From positions 1 through 25,424 of the forward strand of contig JAUCBJ010000191.1 of assembly GCA_032718475.1 (NCBI GenBank): a DNA stretch of 25,424 bases. The letters are read 5' to 3'. Below the pieces are notes generated by a model, which made no database searches, had not been told where the DNA came from, and saw only the letters and a list, made by a program, of their open reading frames with translations. Numbering within the stretch: the stretch's first letter is position 1; every line of letters begins with the position of its first letter. This DNA is from Nemertoderma westbladi (taxonomy: Eukaryota > Xenacoelomorpha > Nemertodermatida > Nemertodermatidae). Made by a program: the position numbers and the translations under genes. Below are positions 1 through 8,776 of the stretch, piece by piece.

Positions 1-1512
1 TCCACAAAATGGGTGAAAGGCTCTGCACTACAGCTGGGTAAAAGCTTCCACAAAATGGTGCAAAGACTGGGTCAAAGCTTCCACAAAATGGGTCAAAGGC
101 TACGCAGCTGGGTCAAAGCTTCCACAAAATGGGTCAAGGTTCCACAGCTGGGTCAAAGCTTCCACAAAATGGGTCAAAGGCTCCACAGCTGGGACAAAGG
201 TTCCACAAAATGGGTCAAAAGCTTCACAGCTGGGTCAAAGCTTCCACAAAATGGGTCAAAGGCTCCACAGCTGGGTCAAAGCTTCCACAAAATGGGTCAA
301 AGCTTCCACAAAATGGGTCAAAGGCTCCACAGCTGGGTCAAAGCTTCCACAAAATGGGTCATAGGCTCCACAGATGGGTCAAAGGTTTCACAAAATGGGT
401 CAAAGGCTCCACAGCTGGGTCAAAGCTTCCACGAAATGGGTCAAAGGCTCCACAGCTGGGTCAAATGTTTCACAAAATGGGTCAAAGGCTTTACAGCTGG
501 GTCAAAGCTTCCATAAAATGGGTCGAAGGCTCCACAGCTGGGTCAAAGCTTCCACAAAATGGGTCAAGGCTCCACAGCTGGGTCAAAGCTTCCACAAAAT
601 GGGTCAAAGGCTTCACAGCTGCGTCAAAGCTTCCACAAAATGGGTGAAAGGCTTCACAGCTGGGTCAAAGCTTCCACAAAATGGGTCAAAAGCTCCACAG
701 CTGGGTCAAAGCTTCCACAAAATGGGTCAAAGGCTCCACAGCTGCGTCAAACCTTCCACAAAATGAGTCAAAGGCTCGACAGCTGGGTCAAAGCTTCCAC
801 AAAATGGGTCAAAGGCTCCACAGATGGGTCAAAGGTTTCACAAAATGGGTCAAAGGCTCCACAACTGGGTCAAAGCTTCCACAAAATGGGTCAAAGGCTT
901 CACAGCTGGGTCAAAGCTTCCACAAAATGGGTCAAAGGCTCCACAACTGGGTCAAAGCTTCCACAAAATTGGTCAAAGGCTCCACAGCTGGGTCAAAGCT
1001 TCCACAAAATGGGTCAAAGGCTCCACAGCTGGGTCAAAGCTTCCACAAAATGGGTCAAAGGCTCCACAGATGGGTCAAAGGTTTCACAAAATGGGTCAAA
1101 GACTCCACAGCTGGGTCAAAGCTTCCACAAAATGGGTCAACGGCTCCACAGATGGGTCAAAGTTTCCACAGAATGGGCCAAAGGCTCCACAGCTGGGTCA
1201 AAGCTTCCACAAAATGGGTCAAAGGCTCCACAGCTGGGTCAAAGCTTCCACAAAATGGGTCAAAGGCTCCACAGCTGGGTCAAAGCTTCCACAAAATGGG
1301 TCAAAGGCTCCACAGATGAGTCAAAGGTTTCACAAAATGGGTCAAAGGCTCCACAGCTGGGTCAAAGCTTCCACAAAATGGGTTAAAGGCTCCACAGCTG
1401 GGTCAAATGTTTCACAAAATGGGTCAAAGGCTCCACAGCTGGGTCAAAGCTTCCATTAAATGGGTCAAAGGCTCCACAGCTGGGTCAAAGCTTCCACAAA
1501 ATGGGTCAAAGA
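1..1512. repeat. Satellite array, ~20/21-bp monomers in a ~41-bp dimer
   Basis: Tandem array already running at the window start. Two monomers alternate: one with the core TCCACAAAATGGGTCAAAGG (~21 bp) and one with TCCACAGCTGGGTCAAAGC (~20 bp). They form a ~41-bp dimer with regular HindIII (AAGCTT) and PvuII (CAGCTG) words. Variant monomers (CAGATGGG, GGTTTCACAAAATGG) recur in blocks, and some places have two A-type monomers side by side, which suggests unequal exchange. There are about 73 monomers. The array stops at about 1510, after which the sequence becomes unique and AT-rich. The plus strand is almost free of stop codons in all three frames; because 41 is not a multiple of 3, each frame cycles through the same three peptides. 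These are not genes. Confidence 0.96.
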
Positions 1513-2542
1513 TAAAGATTCCACACACCTACATTTTAGAAATGAATTACGGATGTCAATTCTGAAATTTATATTTATCTTAATATTTTATCTATTCTAA
1601 AGTTTATTGGTCTATATTTTGCCTTTTATATACGAACTACTGTACGTGCTACACACTTTATTCGCAGTTATAATGTCTCTAGTGTATATTGCTGGTAGTA
1701 CAGTAGCAAGTTTCTCACTATTATAATTGCAGTGCAGTCATTAGGTCTGTTATTGTAATCCCTTATCCCTTATTAATAATCAATATTGCATCCATATACT
1801 GTACAACATGTCCTGGAATATACTGTCTTTATTCACGGACCATTGACCTGAATAATGATTTTTCAACGAATCTTAATTAGATTGATTGCATTATATTTGA
1901 AACAGAGATAGATAGTTCCATCTCATTTATTCCCAGTTATTCGTCAAGGATTCCAAATATTTAACACAATATAAATTTCGTCGTAAAGTAACTGAGATAT
2001 GAGCGTTCGAATGTTGTATGGTGGACCTGCCCTAGGCTATTTTAATCTATTAAGTTATCTATTTTAATTATTATTATTTTCTAATAACTATTACTAATTA
2101 TTTTAAATTTTTAAATATTTTGCACGGCCAGTTTTCTAACATTACCAACAAGTCACTATAATGTTGAAAAATAACTGCGGTGTAACTGGCGCATTATCGA
2201 CGGATACACCTTTTTCATAAAGAATGTAACCGAAAATAAAAATTATGGCTCACCCAACAAGGAGGAGGTAGGTGAGTGGTTGAAACTATCTCTGTTTTAA
2301 ATGCCATGCAATCTCATTAAGATTTGCAGAAATATTTAAGGGAGGGGCACCTGAATAACGACACTATTCAAGTAGGCCTACATGGTTTTGGTAAATGTAC
2401 AGTACTAATTTATCTGGGAGACCGGCAACCCATAATACTAATAATAATGGGCATGTTGTTCTACTGTAGGGTATATACACTAGTGCTAATGCCAGGAATC
2501 ATCAAATCTGGCTCTGCCCATTAAAATGAAGCAAATAGTTAC
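1513..2542. other. AT-rich non-coding stretch
   Basis: About 1 kb of AT-rich sequence with no plausible exon and no long open frame. The only reading frame of note (2324-2524, 66 codons) has no recognisable domain and no splice context. A GTAGGCCTAC palindrome lies at 2372-2381. Nothing else was recognised. Confidence 0.6.
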
Positions 2543-2708
2543 TGTGTGGAACCTTTGACATGTCTAAAAGATTGTTAAAATAATGTGTGGAAGCTTTAAC
2601 CTTGTGGAACCTTTGGCACTACTGTTGAACCTTATATCATGTGGAACCTTTAACCCTGGGGAAACTTTAACCCTGCGGAACCTTTGGCACTACTGTTGAA
2701 CCTTTTAC
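2543..2708 (-). repeat. Degenerate inverted relative of the satellite
   Basis: Six to eight diverged units of the type GTGGAACCTTTGACC / GTGGAACCTTTAACCC / GTTGAACCTT, spaced about 17-20 bp apart, with a longer repeated block GGAACCTTTGGCACTACTG occurring twice. The reverse complement of a unit (GGTCAAAGGTTCCAC) matches satellite words at 1-1512, for example GACAAAGGTTCCACAAAATGG near 194. This is therefore probably an old, inverted and decayed outlier of the same family. Confidence 0.6.
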
Positions 2709-3502
2709 CTATAATATTCATAGGCCTATATCATTATTATTAATACTGTACTGTAGTAAACCAGTCCGCTGTACACTAGAGGTTTTGCCTATGGAGGTAC
2801 TAATCGTGAACGGAAACTGAACCACCTATAGTTGACCGTCAGTAGGCCTACCGGTACTGGGGTCTTCACCATACCAACAGTACCACAATACCCGGTACTA
2901 ATGGAGGCCTTGACCCTACCTGTACAGTGCAGTATCTATCTACGTATGTAGGGGTAGGCTACTTTGTAGGCAGTACATGCAGTGCATTTATTATTAATTA
3001 GTGGCAGTTTGGTTTACATAACACCCCAGAAAATAAATATCCGAAAAATAACTTGTAATAACAACTGAGAAAATACCGTACTGTAACTAAAACAACAACT
3101 ATTATAAAGGAAACATTAGACAGCTTATGGTTTATATCCGTATATCTAACATAACGTTAGTATTTGTTACTTATTTACTTAGTAATTCTAAGGCGAACTC
3201 AATTTAGTGTAGTTATACTACACCGTTGGGGCTGGTTAATAACAATAACAGTATTAGGCCTACAGTAATTAGATAGTCACTATCAACAGGTATAATATGG
3301 CCTTCAAACAACGCATCCTCGAGAGAACTTTGGTATCTGCCATTATTGGTCATCCATGTGTTTACCTGGAGTGATCAGGTGATCCTAATTACCTCAGCGC
3401 AGTGTACATTATTGGTTTGATGCTTATAGTAGCGACATCCGGTACCCAGATATACGTGTTTTTATAATGTATGTCTACTTACTGGTCAACGTTTGTAGGG
3501 CC
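2709..3502. other. Non-coding stretch with AGGCCTA palindromes
   Basis: AT-rich sequence without a supportable exon. AGGCCTA-centred palindromes occur at 2721-2729, 2842-2851 and 3255-3263. Words such as CAGTACTGTA and TACAGTA are frequent. No domain was recognised in any frame. Confidence 0.5.
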
Positions 3503-3600
3503 TTATCGCCCCTTGCACCTTTACCGACCCCGTGGACCTTATCGCCCCTTGGGTACATATCGCCCCCAGGTCTTTATCGCCCATGGTACCTTATCGCCCC
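3503..3600 (+). repeat. ~18-bp tandem repeat, left outer arm of composite element
   Basis: Six units with core TTATCGCCCC (two of them degenerate) begin near 3503, 3521, 3539, 3557, 3574 and 3591, so the period is ~18 bp. The reverse complement of this core, GGGGCGATAA, recurs as a block at 5295-5409, making the two arrays inverted with respect to each other. Confidence 0.85.
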
Positions 3601-3744
3601 TATGACAAATATTTATTTTGAATGGGAGAAACGTTTAGGCTTAATAAGCCAAGGAATGCCTGTTCACCACCATGAGTGATCTTCCACAGTAAACCCTTCC
3701 TATGGTTCCCATTTATCGACCATAAAGGGTTTTTAAAGCCCCTG

Positions 3745-3830
3745 TACAGACTGAGATAACTCCCCACCAAATATGACTCCCCAGGCTTCTCAGCCTAGGC
3801 TGAGAACACTCCCCAGTTTTCTCCCTATTT
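3745..3830 (-). repeat. Inner palindromic repeats, minus-oriented block
   Basis: Contains GAGATAACTCCCC, ATGACTCCCCAGG and the 16-bp palindrome CTCAGCCTAGGCTGAG followed by AACACTCCCC. This is the reverse orientation of the repeats at 3976-4260. Confidence 0.75.
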
Positions 3831-3842
3831 TTATTAATTAAC

Positions 3843-3892
3843 GGAAAGTAACAGGTTACAGTGGCGGGCTTTTCTAACCAAAACAATAAACG
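3843..3892 (+). repeat. Dispersed repeat, AACCAAAACAATAAACGA family, copy 1
   Basis: Contains AACAGGTTACAGTGGC, a short spacer, then CTAACCAAAACAATAAACGA. The same two words with the same spacing recur at 5925-5974 and, in reverse orientation, near 9083-9156 and 12228-12290. Confidence 0.75.
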
Positions 3893-3944
3893 ATAACTCA
3901 ATAACATACAGTGGGTTACAGTTTTTTTTTGCAATATACGAAAA

Positions 3945-4490
3945 TAACACAGGTACGGATATGAATTATAACTCAATTAGGGGAGTCATCTCAGCCTAAG
4001 GGGAGTCATCTCATCCTAAGGGTGTGTTCTCAGCCTAGGCTGAAATAAATGGGGGGTGTTCTCAGCCTAGACGGAGATAACTGGGGAGTGTTCTCAGCCT
4101 AAGGGGTGTTATCTCAGCCTAAGGGGAGTGTTCTCAGCCTAGGCTGAAATAAATGGGGAATGTTCTCAGCCTAGGCTGAGATAACTGGGGAGTGTTCTCA
4201 GCCTAGGCTGAGATAACTGGGGAGTGTTCTTAGCCTAAGCTGAGATGACTGGGGAGTCATTTCAAGAGGGATCTCAGCCTTGTACACCCCTCGCCCAAAC
4301 AGTACTGCGACGGAATGAAAGCCCAGATTGTTACCACTAGACCAAGAGGCTGCTTATGCTTAGTCTATGAATTTAATATGAATATTTATAATTGTGGCCA
4401 CTGTACAAGGCTGAGATAACTCCCACTTGAAATGACTCCCCAGTCATCTCAGGCTAAGCTGAGAACACTCCCCTGTTATCTCAGGCTAAG
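3945..4490 (+). repeat. 546-bp direct duplication, copy 1
   Basis: By eye, this block is base-for-base identical to 4674-5219 (offset 729). Inside it, 3976-4280 carries plus-oriented 32-bp units. Each is the 16-bp palindrome CTCAGCCTAGGCTGAG plus a 16-bp spacer of the type ATAACTGGGGAGTGTT, with partial units ending in CTCAGCCTAAGGGG. A unique ~130-bp stretch follows (4281-4407). At 4408-4490 the repeats return in the opposite orientation. Confidence 0.92.
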
Positions 4491-4631
4491 CATGGTGGAC
4501 AGCCCATGACTTTCTTGAGACGCATCTTAAAGGACACTGGCCTTAAAGATGCGGATGATCTAGCAAATGTCATGGGTGATAGGGAGTTGTGGCGGTGCAA
4601 TTTTGTTGACAAGCCGGCACAGCATTCTTAA
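4491..4631 (+). pseudogene. C-terminal tail of a non-LTR (LINE) reverse transcriptase ORF
   Basis: The plus frame starting at 4491 gives 46 residues and a TAA stop at 4629-4631. The pattern GGQPMTFLRRILKDTGL, then DADDLANVMGDRELW, then R, matches the conserved end of many LINE ORF2 proteins: a G-R-P-like start, a hydrophobic helix, 'DTGL', then 'L...M.DRELWR'. Everything upstream (endonuclease, RT) is missing, so this is a 5'-truncated remnant. It is followed by ~40 bp of 3' UTR and a short (TAG)n run near 4661-4673, a plausible LINE 3' end. The family was assigned from motif shape only; the clade is undetermined. Confidence 0.6.
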
Positions 4632-4673
4632 AAATGCAGCTGCAATGCAGCATGCCGATCCTAGTAGTAGTAG

Positions 4674-5219
4674 TAACACAGGTACGGATATGAATTATAA
4701 CTCAATTAGGGGAGTCATCTCAGCCTAAGGGGAGTCATCTCATCCTAAGGGTGTGTTCTCAGCCTAGGCTGAAATAAATGGGGGGTGTTCTCAGCCTAGA
4801 CGGAGATAACTGGGGAGTGTTCTCAGCCTAAGGGGTGTTATCTCAGCCTAAGGGGAGTGTTCTCAGCCTAGGCTGAAATAAATGGGGAATGTTCTCAGCC
4901 TAGGCTGAGATAACTGGGGAGTGTTCTCAGCCTAGGCTGAGATAACTGGGGAGTGTTCTTAGCCTAAGCTGAGATGACTGGGGAGTCATTTCAAGAGGGA
5001 TCTCAGCCTTGTACACCCCTCGCCCAAACAGTACTGCGACGGAATGAAAGCCCAGATTGTTACCACTAGACCAAGAGGCTGCTTATGCTTAGTCTATGAA
5101 TTTAATATGAATATTTATAATTGTGGCCACTGTACAAGGCTGAGATAACTCCCACTTGAAATGACTCCCCAGTCATCTCAGGCTAAGCTGAGAACACTCC
5201 CCTGTTATCTCAGGCTAAG
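4674..5219 (+). repeat. 546-bp direct duplication, copy 2
   Basis: Exact copy of 3945-4490 as far as can be read by eye, separated from it by 183 bp holding the LINE remnant. It continues directly into further minus-oriented palindromic repeats up to about 5270, whereas copy 1 is cut at the same point by the LINE tail. Confidence 0.92.
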
Positions 5220-5270
5220 CTGAGAACACTCCCCTGTTATCTCAGGCTAAGCTGAGAACACTCCCCACCA
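5220..5270 (-). repeat. Continuation of palindromic repeats, minus-oriented
   Basis: CTGAGAACACTCCCC units alternating with TGTTATCTCAGGCTAAG, about 33 bp per unit. They follow copy 2 without a break. Confidence 0.75.
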
Positions 5271-5294
5271 ATAATTAAACTGCATAAGAATAAC

Positions 5295-5409
5295 GGCGAT
5301 AAAGACCCTGGGGCGATAAATTCCTAAAAACTCAGAACAGAAGGGCGATAAGTTCCGAACTAAAATGCAATTTATAGGGGCGATAAAGTTCCAGGGGCGA
5401 TAAGGTCCT
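5295..5409 (-). repeat. Right outer arm, inverted GGGGCGATAA repeats
   Basis: GGCGATAA occurs near 5295, 5312, 5344, 5379 and 5396, several times as CCAGGGGCGATAA, with spacings of 17 or about 32-35 bp. It is the reverse complement of the left array at 3503-3600, so the two bracket the palindromic repeats as inverted outer arms. Confidence 0.8.
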
Positions 5410-5924
5410 GCTTCGAAAAAAAATTTTGGTTTTCACTTTTCAATTTTATTGGAATTTTATATATGAAGAATTTTTATTTATTTTTAATTCCTTCTTATTA
5501 AGTTGCCTTATTAAGGCATAAGGGGTAAGCTGCAAACTGAATTATAACAGCAGAAAATGTGGTACAGTATATTTCGCTACTTAGCATGGGCCGGGTGTCC
5601 CACGCCCTACCGAAGAACAACGGCTGGCACTCCCTGAATCCCAGGGGCACAGGGAGGTCAACAGTTTCAATGCCACCACCCCGGTACGTCAACATATAAT
5701 TCATGGCACAACAAAAAATATTACGTGATGATAAATGACATTCAGTATACTTCCTTGTTTGTAATACTTTTTATAAAGGTGAAACTTTACGTGTACTAGT
5801 CCTTACGCAGGGTCTTTGTGACAAAGCCGAACTTTCTGTAATTCTGAAGTTAGCCGCTGCGCTAGAGTGCGAAATATCTGAAAGTGGGAGAAAATCATAA
5901 TCCTTTCCGTTATAAACGGCAAGG

Positions 5925-5974
5925 TAAAGGAACAGGTTACATTGGCAAGTTATTCTAACCAAAACAATAAACGA
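5925..5974 (+). repeat. Dispersed AACCAAAACAATAAACGA family, copy 2
   Basis: AAAGGAACAGGTTACATTGGC, spacer, TTATTCTAACCAAAACAATAAACGA. Closely similar to 3843-3892 and in the same orientation. Confidence 0.75.
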
Positions 5975-6434
5975 TGGTCAAGAGCACAGGTTCCAATTTA
6001 ATTTGTGTTCGTAATAACATCTGTCGGTTGTCTGCTGCCGGTTGTCGGCGTAGCGTTTTTACCCGAAATAGTAGACGGTTTTCACTTTCGATATTTATCC
6101 AACATGCGCCGCTTTCTGTGTACGAATTACAACCTATTAGGGTGTAGTGGTTGAAAAAAGGGACTGCGGGGTAGTTTTCGTTTCCGCACGAAAGCTTTAA
6201 AGGGATTACCCAGGGTCCATCTGCGCCTTGCATACGTAAATGGTAGAACTGAATGAGTAGCCTACTACAGTAGTTTCCACTGAGATTGTGGAGTACCGGT
6301 ATAATTCTGGGGGGACCGCACTGGAAATACGTTGTCAGTCTTTGTGGGTAATCCATGGCGTAACGGCTGAAGAAAATCTCACTTTTCATTAATAAACAAC
6401 AATAAATGTATGTCATTTAATCCTGTTGTAATTT

Positions 6435-6455
6435 TTAACCAAAACAATAAACACG
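6435..6455 (+). repeat. Dispersed AACCAAAACAATAAAC family, partial copy 3
   Basis: Only the 3' word TTTAACCAAAACAATAAACA is present; the AACAGGTTAC half is missing or decayed. Confidence 0.5.
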
Positions 6456-7243
6456 ATATCATTAAAGAATAAGGGAGAGCAGCAGTTTACTGAGGGTGTT
6501 TCTTTTTTTTTCTACTTTGGGTTTTCTTTTGTTCTTTTGTGAGTTAAGTAACACCCTCAGTTATTGACTGTTGTCCAGGGGTTTCATTTGCAAATATTTT
6601 ATGTTAGCGGATCCAATCCGCTGCACCACCCCGCAGAGAATGGGGAAAGTCGTGATTTACGAATCACGATTGGATACGCAATATTGCATACTAGAGGGAA
6701 CAAGGCAATATACATTGCCAACCAGAGAGAGAGAGATGCCGGCACATATCAGGGGGAAGCCAACACAGGACCAGGAAAGACAGGGAATGGCTAAGGGAGG
6801 TAAACCAACCAATAGCGGAATGGCACACCATCAATTAGCGCGCATTTACTGGTAGGCCAATACAGTAAGCAATGTGTGTAACCTCCAATGTAATATCCAT
6901 ATAACTGTTAGTCAGTGTTAATTATGATTCAGTTGGCTACTAGTCGTGGTAGAAGTTATACGGTTTAAACCGTCGTCGTTACTGCTATTTATGTGCAATA
7001 CTGATTGTGTTATCATTACCGGTACCCATATTTCTGAGATTATTAACAACAATAATTGGGTTTACCCTAAGACTCAGAACCTTATTGTACCGGCCTTCGG
7101 CCTTTCAGCCCCCAAGCTTTAGTGACAACCACATCAGCTGACGTGGCGACGCGTATTGACCACGAATCACACACCGGTCGGGATCCCTCGCCAACTCGGA
7201 TCCCGTCACATTTTATAATTTCTAACGAATTGAATTTTTTCAG

Positions 7244-7430
7244 CGGAGTTCCATAAGAACTTGTCGGTGGCGTTGTTGGAAGAAGTTATGAAACCAATGA
7301 AAACGTTGACAGATAGTCAGGTGCGAGTCCGAAGACCTATTGAGCACAATGTTAACAGAAGCTGGACGAATCTATCAGAAAAGAGAGCGGAAATGGTTAG
7401 AGCAAAGAAAAATGCATCAGCGAGGGCCAG
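7244..7430 (+). CDS. NOSTRIN: NOSTRIN exon, F-BAR helix
   Basis: Acceptor TTTTTTCAG ends at 7243; donor CAG|GTGAAT at 7431. The first two bases finish a codon from the missing upstream exon. About 61 codons follow, and the last two bases (AG) start an Arg completed in the next exon. The peptide begins EFHKNLSVALLEEV and ends VRAKKNASARAR. It is charged, helical and heptad-like, matching the F-BAR stretch just before the AKKK helix end in NOSTRIN. The exon opening at 7244 in phase 2 shows that at least one more 5' coding exon exists. Confidence 0.8.
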
Positions 7431-7605
7431 GTGAATATTAATTAAATTACCTATTTATATTTTATACAATCCGAACAATTATTACTTAAATACTGAAGTA
7501 AAATAAAATAGGAGCGAAACTAACATTTTGCATTTCCATTTAGTAATTTACTCTTTAATTGTCGTAAATGATTTTTGTTAGCTTATGCATGTTATTTATG
7601 TTTAG

Positions 7606-7751
7606 AGAACGAGAATTTGCTAATGATCAAGTGTTCGATGCACAAAGAAACGAGAAAGATAAAGATATAGTTAAACTGAAACCAAAACTGGAGAGGGCTG
7701 AGGAAGCTGCGTCTAAAGCTGACCAAGAATATTACAGTCTGGCCATTACAA
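7606..7751 (+). CDS. NOSTRIN: NOSTRIN exon, F-BAR helix
   Basis: Acceptor TTATGTTTAG ends at 7605, only 175 bp after the previous donor. The donor is A|GTTAGT at 7752. The first base completes Arg, and the frame then reads ERE...KLKPKLERAEEAASKAD, QEYYSLAIT, so it is rich in Lys/Glu with a coiled-coil pattern. The run K-K-ERAEEAASKADQEYY parallels the NOSTRIN segment that ends in E-YY. The last base (A) is completed by GT of the next exon to give Ser. The ATG at 7568 lies in the intron and is not the start. Confidence 0.8.
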
Positions 7752-7764
7752 GTTAGTACTATGG

Positions 7765-7890
7765 ATATTGTTCGGAAAATGTGAAAAATTAAGCACGTCA
7801 CCTACCGCGGGTTGAACCTGCGCTATACGAGCGTTCCCGGCCTCAGCGCTAACCAGTTCAGACACTTTAACCCTGACACTTACTGAATAT
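7765..7890 (-). repeat. tRNA-derived SINE-like repeat, copy 1
   Basis: Read on the minus strand: box-A-like TGTCTGAACTGG (about 7853-7864), GTTAGCGC, then box-B-like GGTTCAACCC (about 7809-7818), then GTGACGTGCTTA and a decayed tail ending GAACAATA. It aligns along its length with the plus-strand copy at 11400-11530. Both lie in NOSTRIN introns, in opposite orientation. Confidence 0.65.
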
Positions 7891-7906
7891 TTAATTAAAA
7901 TTTGTA

Positions 7907-7930
7907 CCCCCCCCCCCCCCCCCCCCCCCC
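7907..7930 (+). repeat. Poly(C) run, 24 nt
   Basis: Uninterrupted run of C, 24 nt as given. Its length is likely to be unstable or imprecise in sequencing. Confidence 0.95.
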
Positions 7931-8030
7931 TGTTTCACAGTAACACATTTATTAAGGTCGTTAGGTTCGCTGTTAGAGATAGGATATGCATCTATGTCCA
8001 TCGCGCAGTCTAGTCTACTATATTTTAATT

Positions 8031-8776
8031 CTATATAAAAAATAAACAGGTAAAACCTCGTGTCTTTCACCCCGCAAACTAACAAAAACATAGAATCAGG
8101 ACATTAACGCCCAAAATAGTTCTCAGCCACTAGGGCCATCAAAAACCGCAAACAATACAAACAAAAACAACATAAACAAAAAAACAGCAAACAAAGTTTG
8201 ACAAACAGAGTTTGGTGCGATTATAGTAGGTCATTGGTGCGATTATAGTAGGTCATTGGTGCGATTTTAGTAGGTCATTGGTGCGATTATAGTAGGTCAT
8301 TGGTGCAATAAAGATAGGCTTTGGGTAATCCTTTGTCCAGCTGACAAGGTGTCTAGATTACCGCGTACTGGGTCTCAGACCCCGAAACGCAACCATATAT
8401 TTGATAAAATTAATTATTTTTGCCTTAGTTATATCCCTTTGCGGCGACAAAATGTCATATATTTTCTTCTAGAATATAGGCTTAGCCTTTGTGCAGTATA
8501 CTACCGGTATCATTTAGTGTATGGTGGTTAGGCTTAGGGTTAGGGTGCGATGCATACCTGTATGTTGAGCAGCTTTAATATATTTGTGTTATTTGTTTAT
8601 ATTGTAGTTTGTTTGTATTGTTTGCTGTTTTTTTGTTTATATTGTTGTTTGTTTGTATTGTTTGCGGTATTTTGATGGCCCTAGTGGCTGAGTACTACTT
8701 TGGGCGTTAATGTCCTGATTCTATGTTTTTTGTTAGTTTGCGGGGTGAAAGACCTCGAGTACCTGTTCATTTTTTA
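8031..8776. repeat. Inverted-repeat (foldback/MITE-like) element
   Basis: Left arm ~8031-8196 and right arm ~8617-8776 are reverse complements with only scattered differences. Both contain CTTTCACCCCGCAAACTAAC, CATAGAATCAGGACATTAAC, GCCACTAGGGCCATCAAAA and CAAACAATACAAACAAA or close variants. The ~420-bp loop holds four 22-bp tandem units and unique DNA. No transposase frame is seen, so the element would be non-autonomous. Confidence 0.8.
8214..8301 (+). repeat. 22-bp tandem repeat, four units
   Basis: Four units starting GGTGCGATTATAGTAGG and ending TCATT; the third has a TTTTAG variant. A fifth, decayed unit (GGTGCAATAAAGATAGG) follows. The repeat lies in the loop of the inverted-repeat element. 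Confidence 0.9.

Larger units (their letters stand above)
5410..7243. other. Non-coding stretch upstream of the first visible exon
   Basis: No exon can be supported. The longest minus-strand frame (5955-6416, 153 codons) has no recognisable domain, and one end runs into the dispersed AACCAAAACAATAAACGA repeat, so I do not call it. Small hairpins: TCGTGATT-TACG-AATCACGA near 6650-6669, GCGGAT-CCA-ATCCGC near 6608-6622, and CGGGATCC/GGATCCCG near 7179-7205, just upstream of the acceptor. Confidence 0.5.

Noticed and set aside
13-1459. Several overlapping plus-strand ORFs of 130-275 codons with Lys/Ser/Trp-rich repeats
   Set aside because: They are translations of the stop-free satellite in all three frames; no start context, no non-repeat domain, and the peptides are frame rotations of one another.
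2324-2524. 66-codon ORF
   Set aside because: Length is expected by chance; no domain and no exon boundaries.
3745-5270. Regular palindromic repeats with spacers, resembling a CRISPR array
   Set aside because: Eukaryotic context, spacers are conserved rather than unique, units switch orientation, and no cas gene is present.
5955-6416. 153-codon minus-strand ORF
   Set aside because: No recognisable domain, the C-terminal end overlaps a dispersed repeat, and there is no splice or promoter support.
6564-6855. Two overlapping ORFs (76 and 94 codons) upstream of the first NOSTRIN exon, considered as a 5' exon
   Set aside because: The peptides show no F-BAR-like helix, and no donor in the phase needed by the 7244 exon could be found.
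8528-8547. TTAGGCTTAGGGTTAGGG telomere-like word
   Set aside because: Only two to three units; too short to claim an interstitial telomere.
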